From Salipiger mangrovisoli (GTDB lineage: Bacteria > Pseudomonadota > Alphaproteobacteria > Rhodobacterales > Rhodobacteraceae): a DNA stretch of 64,000 nt. The stretch lies in assembly GCF_015223355.1 (NCBI RefSeq), contig NZ_JADFFK010000003.1, positions 124,001-188,000 of the forward strand. The letters are read 5' to 3'. The position numbers were made by a program, and so were the translations under genes. Of the stretch, positions 25,367 through 35,764 are shown piece by piece. Position 1 is the first letter of the stretch. Each line of letters opens with the position of its first letter. The notes beneath the pieces were generated by a model, which did not search any database, was not told the origin of the DNA, and was given only the letters and a program-made list of their open reading frames with translations.

Positions 25367-26809
25367 ATGCCCGTCCCCCGCAAAGCCCGAGGCCTGCCGG
25401 CCTCCGTACTGGCGACGCTCTATCTCGGGCTCGTGGCGCTGCCCCTGCTGCTCGGGATGCTGACCGGCGCGGGACATGCGTTGGGCGCGATGCGCCTTGC
25501 CAGTGCATCCGGGAGCGCGGCGGCGGTCATGGTCCTGCTGCAGCTGGTCACCAGCGGCAGGTTCGAGAGCATCTCTGGCCGCATCGGGATCGACATCACC
25601 ATGGCCTTTCACAAATGGGCCGCCCCCGTCGCGTTGGCCTTCGCGGTGCTGCACGTGCTGGCGGTGATCGGTCCGCCCGCGGCCGACCGGCCGGGCCGGC
25701 TCGCGCGGCGGATCGACGTCGTGCTGTCCGGCGAAGGACTCTGGCCGGCCCGCGCCGCGCTGCTGCTGCTGGTGGTGCTGGTCGTGCTGGCGCTGCTGCG
25801 CGACCGGCTGCCGATGCGCTATCAGGTCTGGCGGGCGGGTCATGTGCTGGCGGCGCTGGCACTGGTGGCGACGTTGCTCTGGCACGTCATCGCCGACGGC
25901 CGCGGCGGCGCGGTTTCGGACGGGATGTGGATCGGGCTGGCACTGGCGGTGACCGTGCCGGCGGCCTCGGTCTATTGCGGCCGTCTGCTGCGGCCGCACG
26001 CGCAGCGCTGGTGTCTCGCCGAGGTCCGCCGCGTCGCCGAACGGCTCTGGTTGCTCGACGTCCTGCCACCGGAAGGCGCGGGGCTGCGCTTCGAGCCCGG
26101 CCAATTTGCCTGGATCGCCTTCGGTGACAAGCGGCTGCCGCTGCATGACCACCCGTTCTCGATCGCCTCGGCTCCCGGCGCATCCGGGTTGCGGTTCCTG
26201 GTGCAGGAGGCCGGAGATTTCACGGCGACAGTCGGCCAGCTTGCCCCCGGCACGGCCGTCTCGATCGACGCGCCGCACGGAAGCTTCGTGCCGCGCGGCG
26301 CGGGGCCGCTGATCCTCGTGGCGGGTGGGGTCGGCATCGCCCCGATCCTGTCGATCCTGTCGCATCTCGCCCGCACGCGGAGCCGCCGCCCGGTGCGGCT
26401 GCTCTACGCGGTGCGCCGCCGCGCTGCGATGGTGCCTTTCGAGCTTTTCGCGGCGGAGTGTGCTGCCCTCGGCGTCACGCCGATGCTGATCGTCGACGAC
26501 GCGGCCGCAGAGCAGGGGGAAATGCCCGCTGGCCTGCGCCGCGGCCCGTTGAACCGCGATCTGCTGGACGAGGCCTTCGAAGGGCTGGACCCGGCGGCCT
26601 GCGAGGTCATGACCTGCGGCCCCGGCCCGATGATGACCTTCGTCGCGGACCGGTCGTCGCAACTGGGCGTGCCGCAGGCGCAGATCGCCTACGAGCGGTT
26701 CAGCTACGCCGCGGGCCGGGCATCGGCCAAGGATCGGCGCAGGCTCGCGGGCTTCGGGGTGCTCTGGGGCGGGATCGTGGCAATGGTGCTGCTCTACTGG
26801 CGCCTCTGA
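25367..26809 (+). CDS. Ferric-reductase-like transmembrane flavocytochrome
   Basis: The ATG at 25367 follows AAAAGGAG with about eight bases between, giving 480 residues. The N-terminal half has about six helices with paired histidines suited to haem b (AFHKWAAP, VLHVLA, RAGHVLA, LLWHVIAD). The C-terminal half is a ferredoxin-reductase-type module: FAD motif HDHPFSIASAP, NAD(P) motif VAGGVGIAPIL and the C-terminal MTCGPGPMM. A last helix closes the protein. It would pass electrons from NAD(P)H through FAD and haem across the membrane to ferric iron, oxygen or another acceptor. It converges on, and overlaps by 16 bases, a small cytochrome c gene. Confidence 0.87.
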   Translation: MPVPRKARGLPASVLATLYLGLVALPLLLGMLTGAGHALGAMRLASASGSAAAVMVLLQLVTSGRFESISGRIGIDITMAFHKWAAPVALAFAVLHVLAVIGPPAADRPGRLARRIDVVLSGEGLWPARAALLLLVVLVVLALLRDRLPMRYQVWRAGHVLAALALVATLLWHVIADGRGGAVSDGMWIGLALAVTVPAASVYCGRLLRPHAQRWCLAEVRRVAERLWLLDVLPPEGAGLRFEPGQFAWIAFGDKRLPLHDHPFSIASAPGASGLRFLVQEAGDFTATVGQLAPGTAVSIDAPHGSFVPRGAGPLILVAGGVGIAPILSILSHLARTRSRRPVRLLYAVRRRAAMVPFELFAAECAALGVTPMLIVDDAAAEQGEMPAGLRRGPLNRDLLDEAFEGLDPAACEVMTCGPGPMMTFVADRSSQLGVPQAQIAYERFSYAAGRASAKDRRRLAGFGVLWGGIVAMVLLYWRL

Positions 26810-27102
26810 GCCGCCAGCCACGCGACCAGCGCGGCCCGTGCCTCTGCGTCGCGCAGATGATGCCCGGCGAGAAAGCGGTCGAGCCGGACCATGCCGACCG
26901 CGTCATCCGGCGCGGGCAGGGCATCGCCGAGCCGCGCGGGCTCGCGGTGACAGCGCGCGCAGCTCGCCTCCCATGTCTCAACCGGAGTTTCGGCATCGAC
27001 GGCGACGGTCCCGGCCAGAACGGCGAGTGCCAGCAGCGGGACGCGGCGCAGGGCGGGGAGGGATCGGGGGGGCAGGCGGTGGGGCCGCATGAGAAATGGC
27101 AT
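26794..27102 (-). CDS. Small c-type cytochrome-like protein
   Basis: From the ATG at 27102 (MPFLMRPHRL), 102 residues are encoded, with GAGGAG about 11 bases upstream. A basic N-region and hydrophobic stretch (LLALAVLAGTVAVDAE) form a signal peptide. CARCH is a CxxCH haem c attachment motif, and MVRLDRFLAGHH supplies a candidate distal Met. The haem domain is short (~70 residues), so this is a minimal cytochrome c, probably a periplasmic electron carrier. It lies downstream of the LOG-like gene on the same strand and may be co-transcribed with the ATPase operon. Confidence 0.75.
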   Translation of the reverse strand: MPFLMRPHRLPPRSLPALRRVPLLALAVLAGTVAVDAETPVETWEASCARCHREPARLGDALPAPDDAVGMVRLDRFLAGHHLRDAEARAALVAWLAAQRRQ

Positions 27103-27196
27103 TGGCAAGGTTCTCCTCAATCACCGGGTCGAGACCGGCGGGTCATCGGGGCTGCCGCCGGCCGCGACCGGCGCCTTTGGTTGGGCGCGGTGGTCA

Positions 27197-28162
27197 TCAC
27201 CGATCGCGCAGGACCTCGGGGGCCGTGCAGGTGATCTCGCGGCCCGCGCGTTTGTACCATGCCTGAATGCCCTGCCAGATCTCCCCGGCCTCCTCGGCAT
27301 ACCAGAAAAGCTCGCGATCTTCGGGATCGATCACGCCTTCCTCGACAAGGAAGTCCACGTCGAAGGCCCGGCGCCAGAAGGCCGCGCCGACAAGCACCAC
27401 GGGAACGGGCAGGATCTTGCGGGTCTGGATCAGCGTCAGCGTCTCGAAGAGTTCGTCCATCGTGCCATAGCCGCCGGGAAAGACCACCAGCGCGCGGGCG
27501 CGCTTGAGGAAATGCAGCTTGCGCAGTGCGAAGTAGTGGAAGCGGAAGCACAGGTCGGGCGTTAGGTAGGGATTGGGATATTGCTCGTGCGGAAGCGTGA
27601 TGTTGAGACCGACGCTCCGTGCCCCGGCCTCGTGGCTGCCGCGGTTCGCGGCCTCCATCATCCCCGGACCACCGCCGGTGACCACGACGAGCCGGTTGCC
27701 GTGCTGCCCTTCCTGCGCGCCGACGATGCGCCCGAAGGCGCGGGCGACCTCGTAGTAGCGGCTCTTGTCGGCCACCCGCCGCGCCACCGCGAGGGCACGG
27801 GCGAGGGCGCCGTCCTGCGGTGCCGCGGCCAGCGCCGCGGCGCGCTCCGCGACGGCTTCGGCCGCGCGTGCCGGTTCCGGAATGCGCGTTGCGCCGAAGA
27901 CGACGATGGCATGGGCGATGCCATGCGCCTGCAGCAGCGTTTCGGCCTTCTGGTAGTCGAGCATCAGCCGCACGCCGCGCATGTCGTCGCGGTCGAGGAA
28001 ATCGACATCCCGGTCGCCTTCTCGGTAGCTCGGGCTGGCCATGATCCGGCGCACCAGCTCCGGGGCCCGGACGTCCTCGGTTGCCGGCTTTGGCGTGCAC
28101 CAGGGCAGCTCTACGTCCCGGTCGGGGGCAGGCGGTGGCGCCTCCAGGCTGTCTTTGGTCAT
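27197..28162 (-). CDS. TIGR00730/LOG-family Rossmann-fold protein
   Basis: The 321-residue product carries the LOG signature PGGYGTMDELFE and the nucleotide-binding VTGGGPGMMEAANRG. Family members include cytokinin-riboside 5'-monophosphate phosphoribohydrolases and nucleotide-monophosphate hydrolases often mislabelled lysine decarboxylase. The N-terminal ~100-residue extension makes it longer than plain LOG proteins. It starts 18 bases after atpG with a good AGGAGG site, so it is very probably part of the N-ATPase transcript. Its role there is unknown. Confidence 0.85.
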   Translation of the reverse strand: MTKDSLEAPPPAPDRDVELPWCTPKPATEDVRAPELVRRIMASPSYREGDRDVDFLDRDDMRGVRLMLDYQKAETLLQAHGIAHAIVVFGATRIPEPARAAEAVAERAAALAAAPQDGALARALAVARRVADKSRYYEVARAFGRIVGAQEGQHGNRLVVVTGGGPGMMEAANRGSHEAGARSVGLNITLPHEQYPNPYLTPDLCFRFHYFALRKLHFLKRARALVVFPGGYGTMDELFETLTLIQTRKILPVPVVLVGAAFWRRAFDVDFLVEEGVIDPEDRELFWYAEEAGEIWQGIQAWYKRAGREITCTAPEVLRDR

Positions 28163-28180
28163 GACTTGCTCCTCCTTCCG

Positions 28181-29038
28181 TCACCGCGCGCGCAGGCTGC
28201 CGGTGGCCAGTTCCATGATGTCCTCGGTGATCGCCTCCTGCCGCAGCCGCCGCGCCTGACCGACCAGCCTTTCAAGCGAGCCTTCCACATTGTCGTGGGC
28301 GGCGATCATCGCCCGCATCCGGGCCTCGTTCTCGGCGGCGAAGGACAGCATCAGCGCCTCGCTGATCTCGGCAAAGACATATTCCTCGACAAGCCGGGCC
28401 AGCAGGTCCTCGGGGGGCAGGGTGATCCGCGGCGGCAGGAAGGTCCGGGGCGGGGGGAAACGTGAATAGTCGAAGGGGACCAACCTTTTGTGCAGCACGG
28501 CATAGCCCTCTGTCCCGCCCGGCGCGGCGTGCAGAACGGTGACCGCGCTGGCGCGGCCGTCCGAGACGCGGTCGAAGACGGCATCGGAAATCCGTCCGGC
28601 AAGCTGCGCCATGCGCGCGGGATGGGCGATCATCGGGGCGCTCCAACTCGGGGCGATGCCGTAGTCGGGCGCGACAAGAAGCCCGCGGTCGCCGATCAAC
28701 ATCAGGTCGGTCGGACCGTCGGCCCGGCGCAGCGCGGCCTGCGTTGCCTCGAGCACCCGCGCTGAGAAACTGCCGGCAAAGCCCTGTTCGGCGCAGAGCA
28801 CGATGAACAGCGCGCCGCCCGCAGCAGGATCAGGGGGCGGGTCGCGGTCCCGGCCCGCGAAAGTCAGCGCGTGCCCTATGGCCTCGCCGATGGTGTCGGC
28901 ATAGAGGCGGATCGCGCCGAGATGGCCATGGGCGTCCTGCAGCCGCGAGGCGGCGATGCCGCGCATCGCGGCGATCACCGCCGAGAGCTGGTGGACAGTG
29001 CCGATGCGCGCTTCGATACCGGGAAGGGTGCCGCTCAT
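28181..29038 (-). CDS. atpG: N-ATPase gamma subunit
   Basis: The 285-residue central-stalk subunit begins [29 protein letters not shown] after Met-Ser-Gly-Thr-Leu and ends with the helix [23 protein letters not shown], the coiled-coil ends that turn inside the alpha3beta3 head. The middle Rossmann-like part is more diverged than in housekeeping F-ATPases, as usual for N-ATPases. Last atp gene of the operon, overlapping atpA by four bases. Confidence 0.9.
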   Translation of the reverse strand: MSGTLPGIEARIGTVHQLSAVIAAMRGIAASRLQDAHGHLGAIRLYADTIGEAIGHALTFAGRDRDPPPDPAAGGALFIVLCAEQGFAGSFSARVLEATQAALRRADGPTDLMLIGDRGLLVAPDYGIAPSWSAPMIAHPARMAQLAGRISDAVFDRVSDGRASAVTVLHAAPGGTEGYAVLHKRLVPFDYSRFPPPRTFLPPRITLPPEDLLARLVEEYVFAEISEALMLSFAAENEARMRAMIAAHDNVEGSLERLVGQARRLRQEAITEDIMELATGSLRAR

Positions 29039-30561
29039 TCTCCAGCCTCCGCTGTGCCGAGTTCGCGCGCGAGGCCGGCCACGACCGCCACCAGCGCTGC
29101 GCGTTCGGCCTCGCTCATGCCGCCGCTGCGCGCGATGCCCAACCTCGCCGTCTCGTCCGCCGCGTCGATCCGCGACGGCAGCCGCCGCCGCAGCTCGGCC
29201 AGATGCTCCGAGCTCATGCCGTCGAGCGTGCCCTCGGCCAGCGCCGCCAGCAGCGCCACCTGATCGACCAGCCTCAGCCCGGCGTAGCGGGGTTGCTTCA
29301 GCAGCGCGCGGATGCTTTCGCCGCGCGCGATCTGCGCCCCGACGCGGGTGCTGGAGATGCCGCCGAAGCGGGTGAACATCTCGAGCTCCTGGAACTGCGC
29401 GTAGTCGAGCCGGACCCGGCCCGACACCGCCCGCAGGGCGGGAGCCTGCGCCTTGCCGCCAACACGGCTGACCGAGAGGCCCACATCCACCGCCGGTCGC
29501 TGGTCCGCGGCGAAAAGATGCGAGTCGAGCACGATCTGCCCGTCGGTGATCGAGATGAGATTGGTGGGAATATAGGCCGAAAGGTTGCCCGCGTCTGTCT
29601 CGGCGATGGGCAGCGCGGTGATGGAGCCGCCCACCTCGCGCGGCAGCTTGGCGGCGCGTTCCAGCAATCGGGCGTGGAGGTAGAAGATGTCGCCCGGATA
29701 GGCCTCGCGGCCCGGCGGCTCGCGGGTGAGCAGCGCCAGCTCGCGGTGGGTGGCGGCATGGCGGGTCAGATCGTCGATGACGATCAGTACGTCATGCCCG
29801 GCGTCGCGGAACTGTTCGGCCATGCTCATCCCGGCGAAGGGCGCAATCCACTGCAGGCCCGGCGCACTGCCGGCGTTGCCGACGACGAAGACGCAGCGCT
29901 CGGGCGCGCCGTGCTCGCGCACCGCCGCGACCACCCGTTCCACCGCCGTCGCGCGCTGGCCGACGGCGACGTAGATGCAGATGACGTCGGTGTGCTTCTG
30001 GGTAACGATGGCCTCGACCGCGAGCGCAGTCTTGCCGGTGGCCCGATCCCCGACGATCAGCTCGCGCTGCCCGCGTCCGAGCGCGAAGAGGCTGTCGAGC
30101 ACCAGCACGCCGGTCATCATCGGCTCCGAGACCAGCGCGCGGTCGACAATGCCGGGGGCGGGGCGCTCGATGGGAAGCGTCGCGGTGCCGTCCAGCGCCG
30201 GGCCGCCGTCGATGGGCCGGCCCAGAGGGTCGACGATCCGCCCCAGCAGCGCATCGCCCACGGGCACGCGCACCACGTCGCCCGTGTCGGTCACCCGGTC
30301 GCCTGCCCGGATGCCGGTGACCTCGTCGAACAGCACCGCGTCGATCTGCTCGGCATCCAGCGTCTGCGCAAAGCCCGTCTGCCCGCCCTCGAAGCGCAGG
30401 AGCGCCCCCAGCGACGCGTCGGGCAGCCCCGAGACCGTCGCGATGCCATCCGCCACCGTGATCACCCGGCCGATCGCCTCGGCCCGGGGAGCAAGCGTGG
30501 CGCGGGCGATCGCGGCGCGGCCCTGTTGCAGCCAGTCGGCAGGGGAACCGGTGTCAGTCAT
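29035..30561 (-). CDS. atpA: N-ATPase alpha subunit
   Basis: The 508-residue F1 alpha-type subunit has a P-loop at [11 protein letters not shown] and the alpha signature [17 protein letters not shown]. It forms the catalytic head with AtpD; its sites are regulatory rather than catalytic. It overlaps atpF by eight bases and atpG by four. Together with the other genes it completes the order atpDCQRBEFAG, which is diagnostic for the N-type ATPase that many bacteria carry in addition to the housekeeping F-type enzyme. Confidence 0.94.
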   Translation of the reverse strand: MTDTGSPADWLQQGRAAIARATLAPRAEAIGRVITVADGIATVSGLPDASLGALLRFEGGQTGFAQTLDAEQIDAVLFDEVTGIRAGDRVTDTGDVVRVPVGDALLGRIVDPLGRPIDGGPALDGTATLPIERPAPGIVDRALVSEPMMTGVLVLDSLFALGRGQRELIVGDRATGKTALAVEAIVTQKHTDVICIYVAVGQRATAVERVVAAVREHGAPERCVFVVGNAGSAPGLQWIAPFAGMSMAEQFRDAGHDVLIVIDDLTRHAATHRELALLTREPPGREAYPGDIFYLHARLLERAAKLPREVGGSITALPIAETDAGNLSAYIPTNLISITDGQIVLDSHLFAADQRPAVDVGLSVSRVGGKAQAPALRAVSGRVRLDYAQFQELEMFTRFGGISSTRVGAQIARGESIRALLKQPRYAGLRLVDQVALLAALAEGTLDGMSSEHLAELRRRLPSRIDAADETARLGIARSGGMSEAERAALVAVVAGLARELGTAEAGE

Positions 30562-31288
30562 GCTTCAAGAGCTCCTGCCGGATGTGGTCGAGATCGGCGC
30601 GAAGATGGTTGCGCACCACCGCGTGCGGCGCGTCGAGTTCGAGCCCGGCGATCAGCGTGGGGTCGCTGCGGACCGAGAGCGTGACCGGGTGGCCCAGTAC
30701 CTCTGAGAGCCGTGCGGCCAGCGACCCTGTCTCTGCCGCGCTCATCTCTGCCGCCGCCCGCACCGGCAGCGGCGCGTCGGCCCCAAGCCCGGCTCGGGTG
30801 TGCTCGGGCAACTCCGAAATTGCCGCGACCAGCCCATCGATGAAGCCCTCCGTGCGCGCGGTCTCGGGCAGGCGCGACAGCAGGCGCTGCGCGATGTCGG
30901 CAGCCAGTTCCGCGGCCTCGTCCTGCAAGGCGTGCACGGCGGCGATGCGGTGCTGCGCGGCCTTGGCCTGCGCGTCGGCCCGCAGTGTCTCGACCTCCTG
31001 CCGGGCCTCTTCGAGCAGGCTGCGCCGGGTGGTCTCGGCCTCTTGGCGGGCGGATGAGAGAAGGTCTGCGCGCCGCGCCGCAACGGCGGCTTCCTGCGCC
31101 TGCGCGTCCGCCCGCGCCGCCTCGGCGTCGGCGCGGGCTGCACGGGCATGGGCCAGGTCATCGGTCGCTGCCGCTTGCCGTCTTGCCAGCATCTCCGAGA
31201 TCGGGCGGAACAGGAAATGCGACAGGATCCAGAGCAGGACGAGGACGTTGACCGTCTGCAGACCCAATGTCCACCAGTCGAAACTCAT
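30554..31288 (-). CDS. atpF: N-ATPase subunit b with delta-like C-terminal part
   Basis: The 244-residue protein has one N-terminal membrane helix ([23 protein letters not shown]), then ~110 residues of charged Ala-rich coiled coil, the peripheral stalk. The C-terminal ~90 residues ([30 protein letters not shown]) resemble the end of a delta subunit. N-ATPase operons lack a separate atpH, and this fusion is thought to supply it. The gene begins 13 bases after atpE. Confidence 0.9.
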   Translation of the reverse strand: MSFDWWTLGLQTVNVLVLLWILSHFLFRPISEMLARRQAAATDDLAHARAARADAEAARADAQAQEAAVAARRADLLSSARQEAETTRRSLLEEARQEVETLRADAQAKAAQHRIAAVHALQDEAAELAADIAQRLLSRLPETARTEGFIDGLVAAISELPEHTRAGLGADAPLPVRAAAEMSAAETGSLAARLSEVLGHPVTLSVRSDPTLIAGLELDAPHAVVRNHLRADLDHIRQELLKHD

Positions 31289-31301
31289 GGCCGGGCGCGC
31301 C

Positions 31302-31550
31302 TCAGGCGAAGGGGTTGGCGAAAAGCAGCAGCAGCGCGATCACCAACGTGTAGATCGCCATGGTCTCGATCATCGCGAGGCCGACGAAAAGCGTGCGACT
31401 GAGCGTGCCCGCCGCCTCGGGCTGGCGGGCGATGGCATCCATGGCGGCAGCGACGGCACGGCCTTCGGCCAGCGCCGGGCCGATGGCGCCGAAGGACACG
31501 GCGAGCGCGGCGGCAAGGATGCTGACGATCTCGACAAGGTTTGCGGTCAT
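31302..31550 (-). CDS. atpE: N-ATPase subunit c (rotor ring)
   Basis: The 82-residue hairpin has helix 1 SFGAIGPALAEGRAVAAAMDAIARQPE and helix 2 LFVGLAMIETMAIYTLVIALLLLF. The ion-binding carboxylate is Glu in MIETMAIY. Aligned with Na+-type c subunits, Thr follows the Glu and Tyr stands five residues on, as in Na+-binding rings, while helix 1 has a second Glu (ALAEG) where those rings have Gln. This two-carboxylate pattern occurs in N-ATPases, whose ion may be H+ or Na+, so specificity cannot be read with confidence here. Confidence 0.93.
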   Translation of the reverse strand: MTANLVEIVSILAAALAVSFGAIGPALAEGRAVAAAMDAIARQPEAAGTLSRTLFVGLAMIETMAIYTLVIALLLLFANPFA

Positions 31551-32239
31551 GGGCGGGTCTCCTGTGTGGATGCGGCGGGGGGCTGATCGCCGATGGCGGC
31601 CCCGATGAAGACCGTGGCGAGCACGGCGAAGATGTAGGCCTGCACGGCGCCGGTCAGCAGGTCGAGCGCCATCAGCGGGATCGGCACCAGGAGCCCGGCC
31701 AGCGACAGCAGGATGCCGATGACGAAGACGCCGCTCATGACATTGCCGAACAGCCGCACGATCAGCGAGAAGGTGCGGGTGATCTGCTCGATCACGTTGA
31801 GCGGGATCATCACCCAGGACGGCTCGGCGAAGGTGGCGAGATAGCCCTTCAGCCCCTGCGCCGAGATGCCGTGCCAGAGGGTGGCGGCGAAGACGATCAA
31901 CGCCAGCGCGGCGTCGGTTTCCAGCCGCGCGGTGGGCGGTTCGACGCCCGGCACCAGCGAGGACCAGTTGGCCACCAGCAGGAAGAGGAAGATCGTGCCG
32001 ATCAGCGCGCGGAAACGGGCCGGGTCGCGTTGCAGCGTGTCGCGGAGTTGCGTGTCAACGGCGGTGACGAAGAGTTCCAGCACGGTTTGCAGCCTGCCGG
32101 GAGTGAGCGACAGGTGTCGCGTGGCGTGCCACGAGCCAAGGCCGAGCAGCGCGAGGATCGCCCAGGTAACCAGCACCGGCGCGGTGATCGGCACCGGCCC
32201 GAGATGAAAGAGCGGCTCGAGGGTAAGGGGATTGTCCAT
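31547..32239 (-). CDS. atpB: N-ATPase subunit a
   Basis: From the ATG at 32239 the product is 230 residues with about five or six helices. The essential stator arginine is in TFSLIVRLFGNVMSG, next to the ion path against the c ring. The N-terminus MDNPLTLEPLFHLGPVPIT and the C-terminal YIFAVLATVFIGAAIGD are typical of subunit a. Its start codon shares one base with the atpR stop (TGATG). Confidence 0.92.
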   Translation of the reverse strand: MDNPLTLEPLFHLGPVPITAPVLVTWAILALLGLGSWHATRHLSLTPGRLQTVLELFVTAVDTQLRDTLQRDPARFRALIGTIFLFLLVANWSSLVPGVEPPTARLETDAALALIVFAATLWHGISAQGLKGYLATFAEPSWVMIPLNVIEQITRTFSLIVRLFGNVMSGVFVIGILLSLAGLLVPIPLMALDLLTGAVQAYIFAVLATVFIGAAIGDQPPAASTQETRP

Positions 32240-32529
32240 CACGGCTCCTTGCGGGAGTGGCGCAGCACCGCTTGCCTGGCCAGCAGCAGCCCGAGCGTGC
32301 CCGCCAGAAGGGGCAGGGCCCCGAGCCGAGCCAGGCCGGCCAGAGCCGCGGTGAGCAGCGTGAGCCGGGCCAGTTGCAGCCCTAGCGCGCGCCAGGCCGG
32401 GTTGCCTCCGAGGAAAAGCGACGTGACCCTCCGCAGGCTGGCGAAATGCAACAGCCCGAGCGCGAAGCCCAGGCAAAGCGCAAGGGTGGCGAGCGTGTAG
32501 GGCGCGTTGAAAAGGGCAGGAAGGCTCAT
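32239..32529 (-). CDS. atpR: N-ATPase subunit AtpR
   Basis: This small hydrophobic protein (96 residues) has about three helices (LATLALCLGFALGLLHFASL, LARLTLLTAALAGLARLG, LAGTLGLLLARQAVL). AtpR is found only in N-ATPase operons, always beside atpQ, and is thought to help assemble the membrane part; an arginine near the helices has been proposed to interact with the c ring. It overlaps atpQ by four bases and atpB by one. Confidence 0.87.
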   Translation of the reverse strand: MSLPALFNAPYTLATLALCLGFALGLLHFASLRRVTSLFLGGNPAWRALGLQLARLTLLTAALAGLARLGALPLLAGTLGLLLARQAVLRHSRKEP

Positions 32530-32800
32530 TGCTTGTGCATCCATTTCCAGGCGGCGTAAAAGCCGATCGCGGCACCGATCATGATGCCCGGCGCGGTGAA
32601 GAAGACCCCGGTTCCGAAGGCGCGGTCCGCCATGCGCCCCAGCACCACCCCCATCAGCGTCGGCACCACCACGGCCCATCCGAGGATGCCGATCTGCCCC
32701 AGCCGCGCGCCGAGCGAGGGTTCCGGCGTCTCCTGCCCGAGCTTCTCGCGTTCGGACGAGAGGCGGGCCGCCTCGGCGATGTGGTTGCGCTCTTTCTCGG

Positions 32801-32804
<4 letters not shown>
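32526..32804 (-). CDS. atpQ: N-ATPase subunit AtpQ (AtpI/AtpZ-like)
   Basis: This 92-residue protein has a charged N-terminus and two helices (ILGWAVVVPTLMGVVLG and FFTAPGIMIGAAIGFYAAWKW), the AtpI/AtpZ-like arrangement. AtpQ is the N-ATPase form, probably an assembly or cation-related accessory subunit. Four-base overlaps on both sides tie it to atpC and atpR. Confidence 0.87.
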
Positions 32805-34791
<1,987 letters not shown>

Positions 34792-34805
34792 TCAACTTCC
34801 GTTGA
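34792..34805. promoter_or_regulatory. Perfect palindrome between atpD and the SpoIIAA-like gene
   Basis: TCAAC, four-base spacer TTCC, GTTGA: an exact 14-base inverted repeat with the same half-site length and spacing as FNR/CRP-family sites but a different sequence. It sits midway in the divergent gap, 125 bases before the gene at 34930. Regulator unknown. Confidence 0.35.
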
Positions 34806-34929
34806 TCCTTGCGACGGCAAGGGCGCGGCCGGGCTCTGCGGCAGGCCGTTCAGGAAAGCGTGTCCGCGCCGTGTCGGGCTTGGCCGGGGCGGGTGCACTG
34901 CGGCATACTCCCGATGGGAGGATCCAGCC

Positions 34930-35655
34930 ATGATAGACGTTCAAGACATCGGGGAGCACGGCATCATCGAACTGCGGATGACCCCGCCGGTCACCGACGC
35001 CGACTATCGCGATACGCTGATGCCCGCGCTCGACGCGGCCCTGACAAAAGGTGACCGGCTGCGGCTGCTGGCCATCGTCGAGGCCCGCCCGTCGGAGTTC
35101 ACCCTGGGTGCGATGATCCAGGACGCCCGCACCGGACTCAAGCATTGGCGCGGCTTCGACCGCATCGCGCTGGTCTCGGACGACACGATCCTGCGCAAGG
35201 CGGTGGGGGGCTTTTCGGTCTTCATGCCGTGTCCGGTCGCCACCTTCGCGATAAAGGACGCCGACGATGCGCGGCGCTGGCTGCGCGAAAGCCTCGGCAG
35301 CATCCAGCAGGACGACCTGGGCAACGGCGTGCTTCAGGTCCGGTTGCGCGGCAAGGTCGATGGCGCGGCCTATGACGCGGCAATCGGTGATCTCGACACG
35401 TTCTTCGCGGCGCATGAAACGGTGCGGCTGCTCATCGATCTGCGGGATTTCGACGGCTGGCAGGGGCTGGATGCGCTGCGCGACCACTTCTATCTCGTGC
35501 GGGGCCACGCCGACCGGGTGAAGCGCGCGGCCATCGTCGGGGATGCGGGCTGGCAGGACATGGCGGTGCAGGTCGGCAAACGCGCCTTCGGCCTTGACGC
35601 CAGGTATTTCGCGGCCGCCGACTTCGCCAGGGCCGAGGCATGGCTGGCGGGGTGA
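34930..35655 (+). CDS. Tandem SpoIIAA-like (STAS-related) domain protein
   Basis: The ATG at 34930 is preceded by GGGAGGA. The 241 residues contain two SpoIIAA-like domains in a row, about 1-120 and 125-241. Their C-terminal halves align: GFDRIALVSDDTILRKAVGGF...DADDARRWL with RVKRAAIVGDAGWQDMAVQVG...DFARAEAWL. The family (PF11964 type) is cytosolic and its function is poorly known; some members bind hydrophobic ligands. It lies between the N-ATPase operon (divergent) and PEP synthase (same direction, 109 bases on), suggesting a role in the same physiology. Confidence 0.82.
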   Translation: MIDVQDIGEHGIIELRMTPPVTDADYRDTLMPALDAALTKGDRLRLLAIVEARPSEFTLGAMIQDARTGLKHWRGFDRIALVSDDTILRKAVGGFSVFMPCPVATFAIKDADDARRWLRESLGSIQQDDLGNGVLQVRLRGKVDGAAYDAAIGDLDTFFAAHETVRLLIDLRDFDGWQGLDALRDHFYLVRGHADRVKRAAIVGDAGWQDMAVQVGKRAFGLDARYFAAADFARAEAWLAG

Positions 35656-35697
35656 GCCGCTGACCCGCTGACCCGGTCCGGCGCGTCGCCGCGCGCG

Positions 35698-35711
35698 TTG
35701 AGGTCGATCAA
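35698..35711. promoter_or_regulatory. FNR/CRP-type box upstream of ppsA
   Basis: TTGAGGTCGATCAA matches TTGAT-N4-ATCAA at nine of ten positions. Its centre is about 60 bases before the ppsA ATG, which fits activation from about -41 with a ~20-base leader. Confidence 0.55.
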
Positions 35712-35764
35712 GGCGCGCCCGCGCCCGTCGTCCTATCCTTGGCACCGTCAAGGGAGGATGGCGG

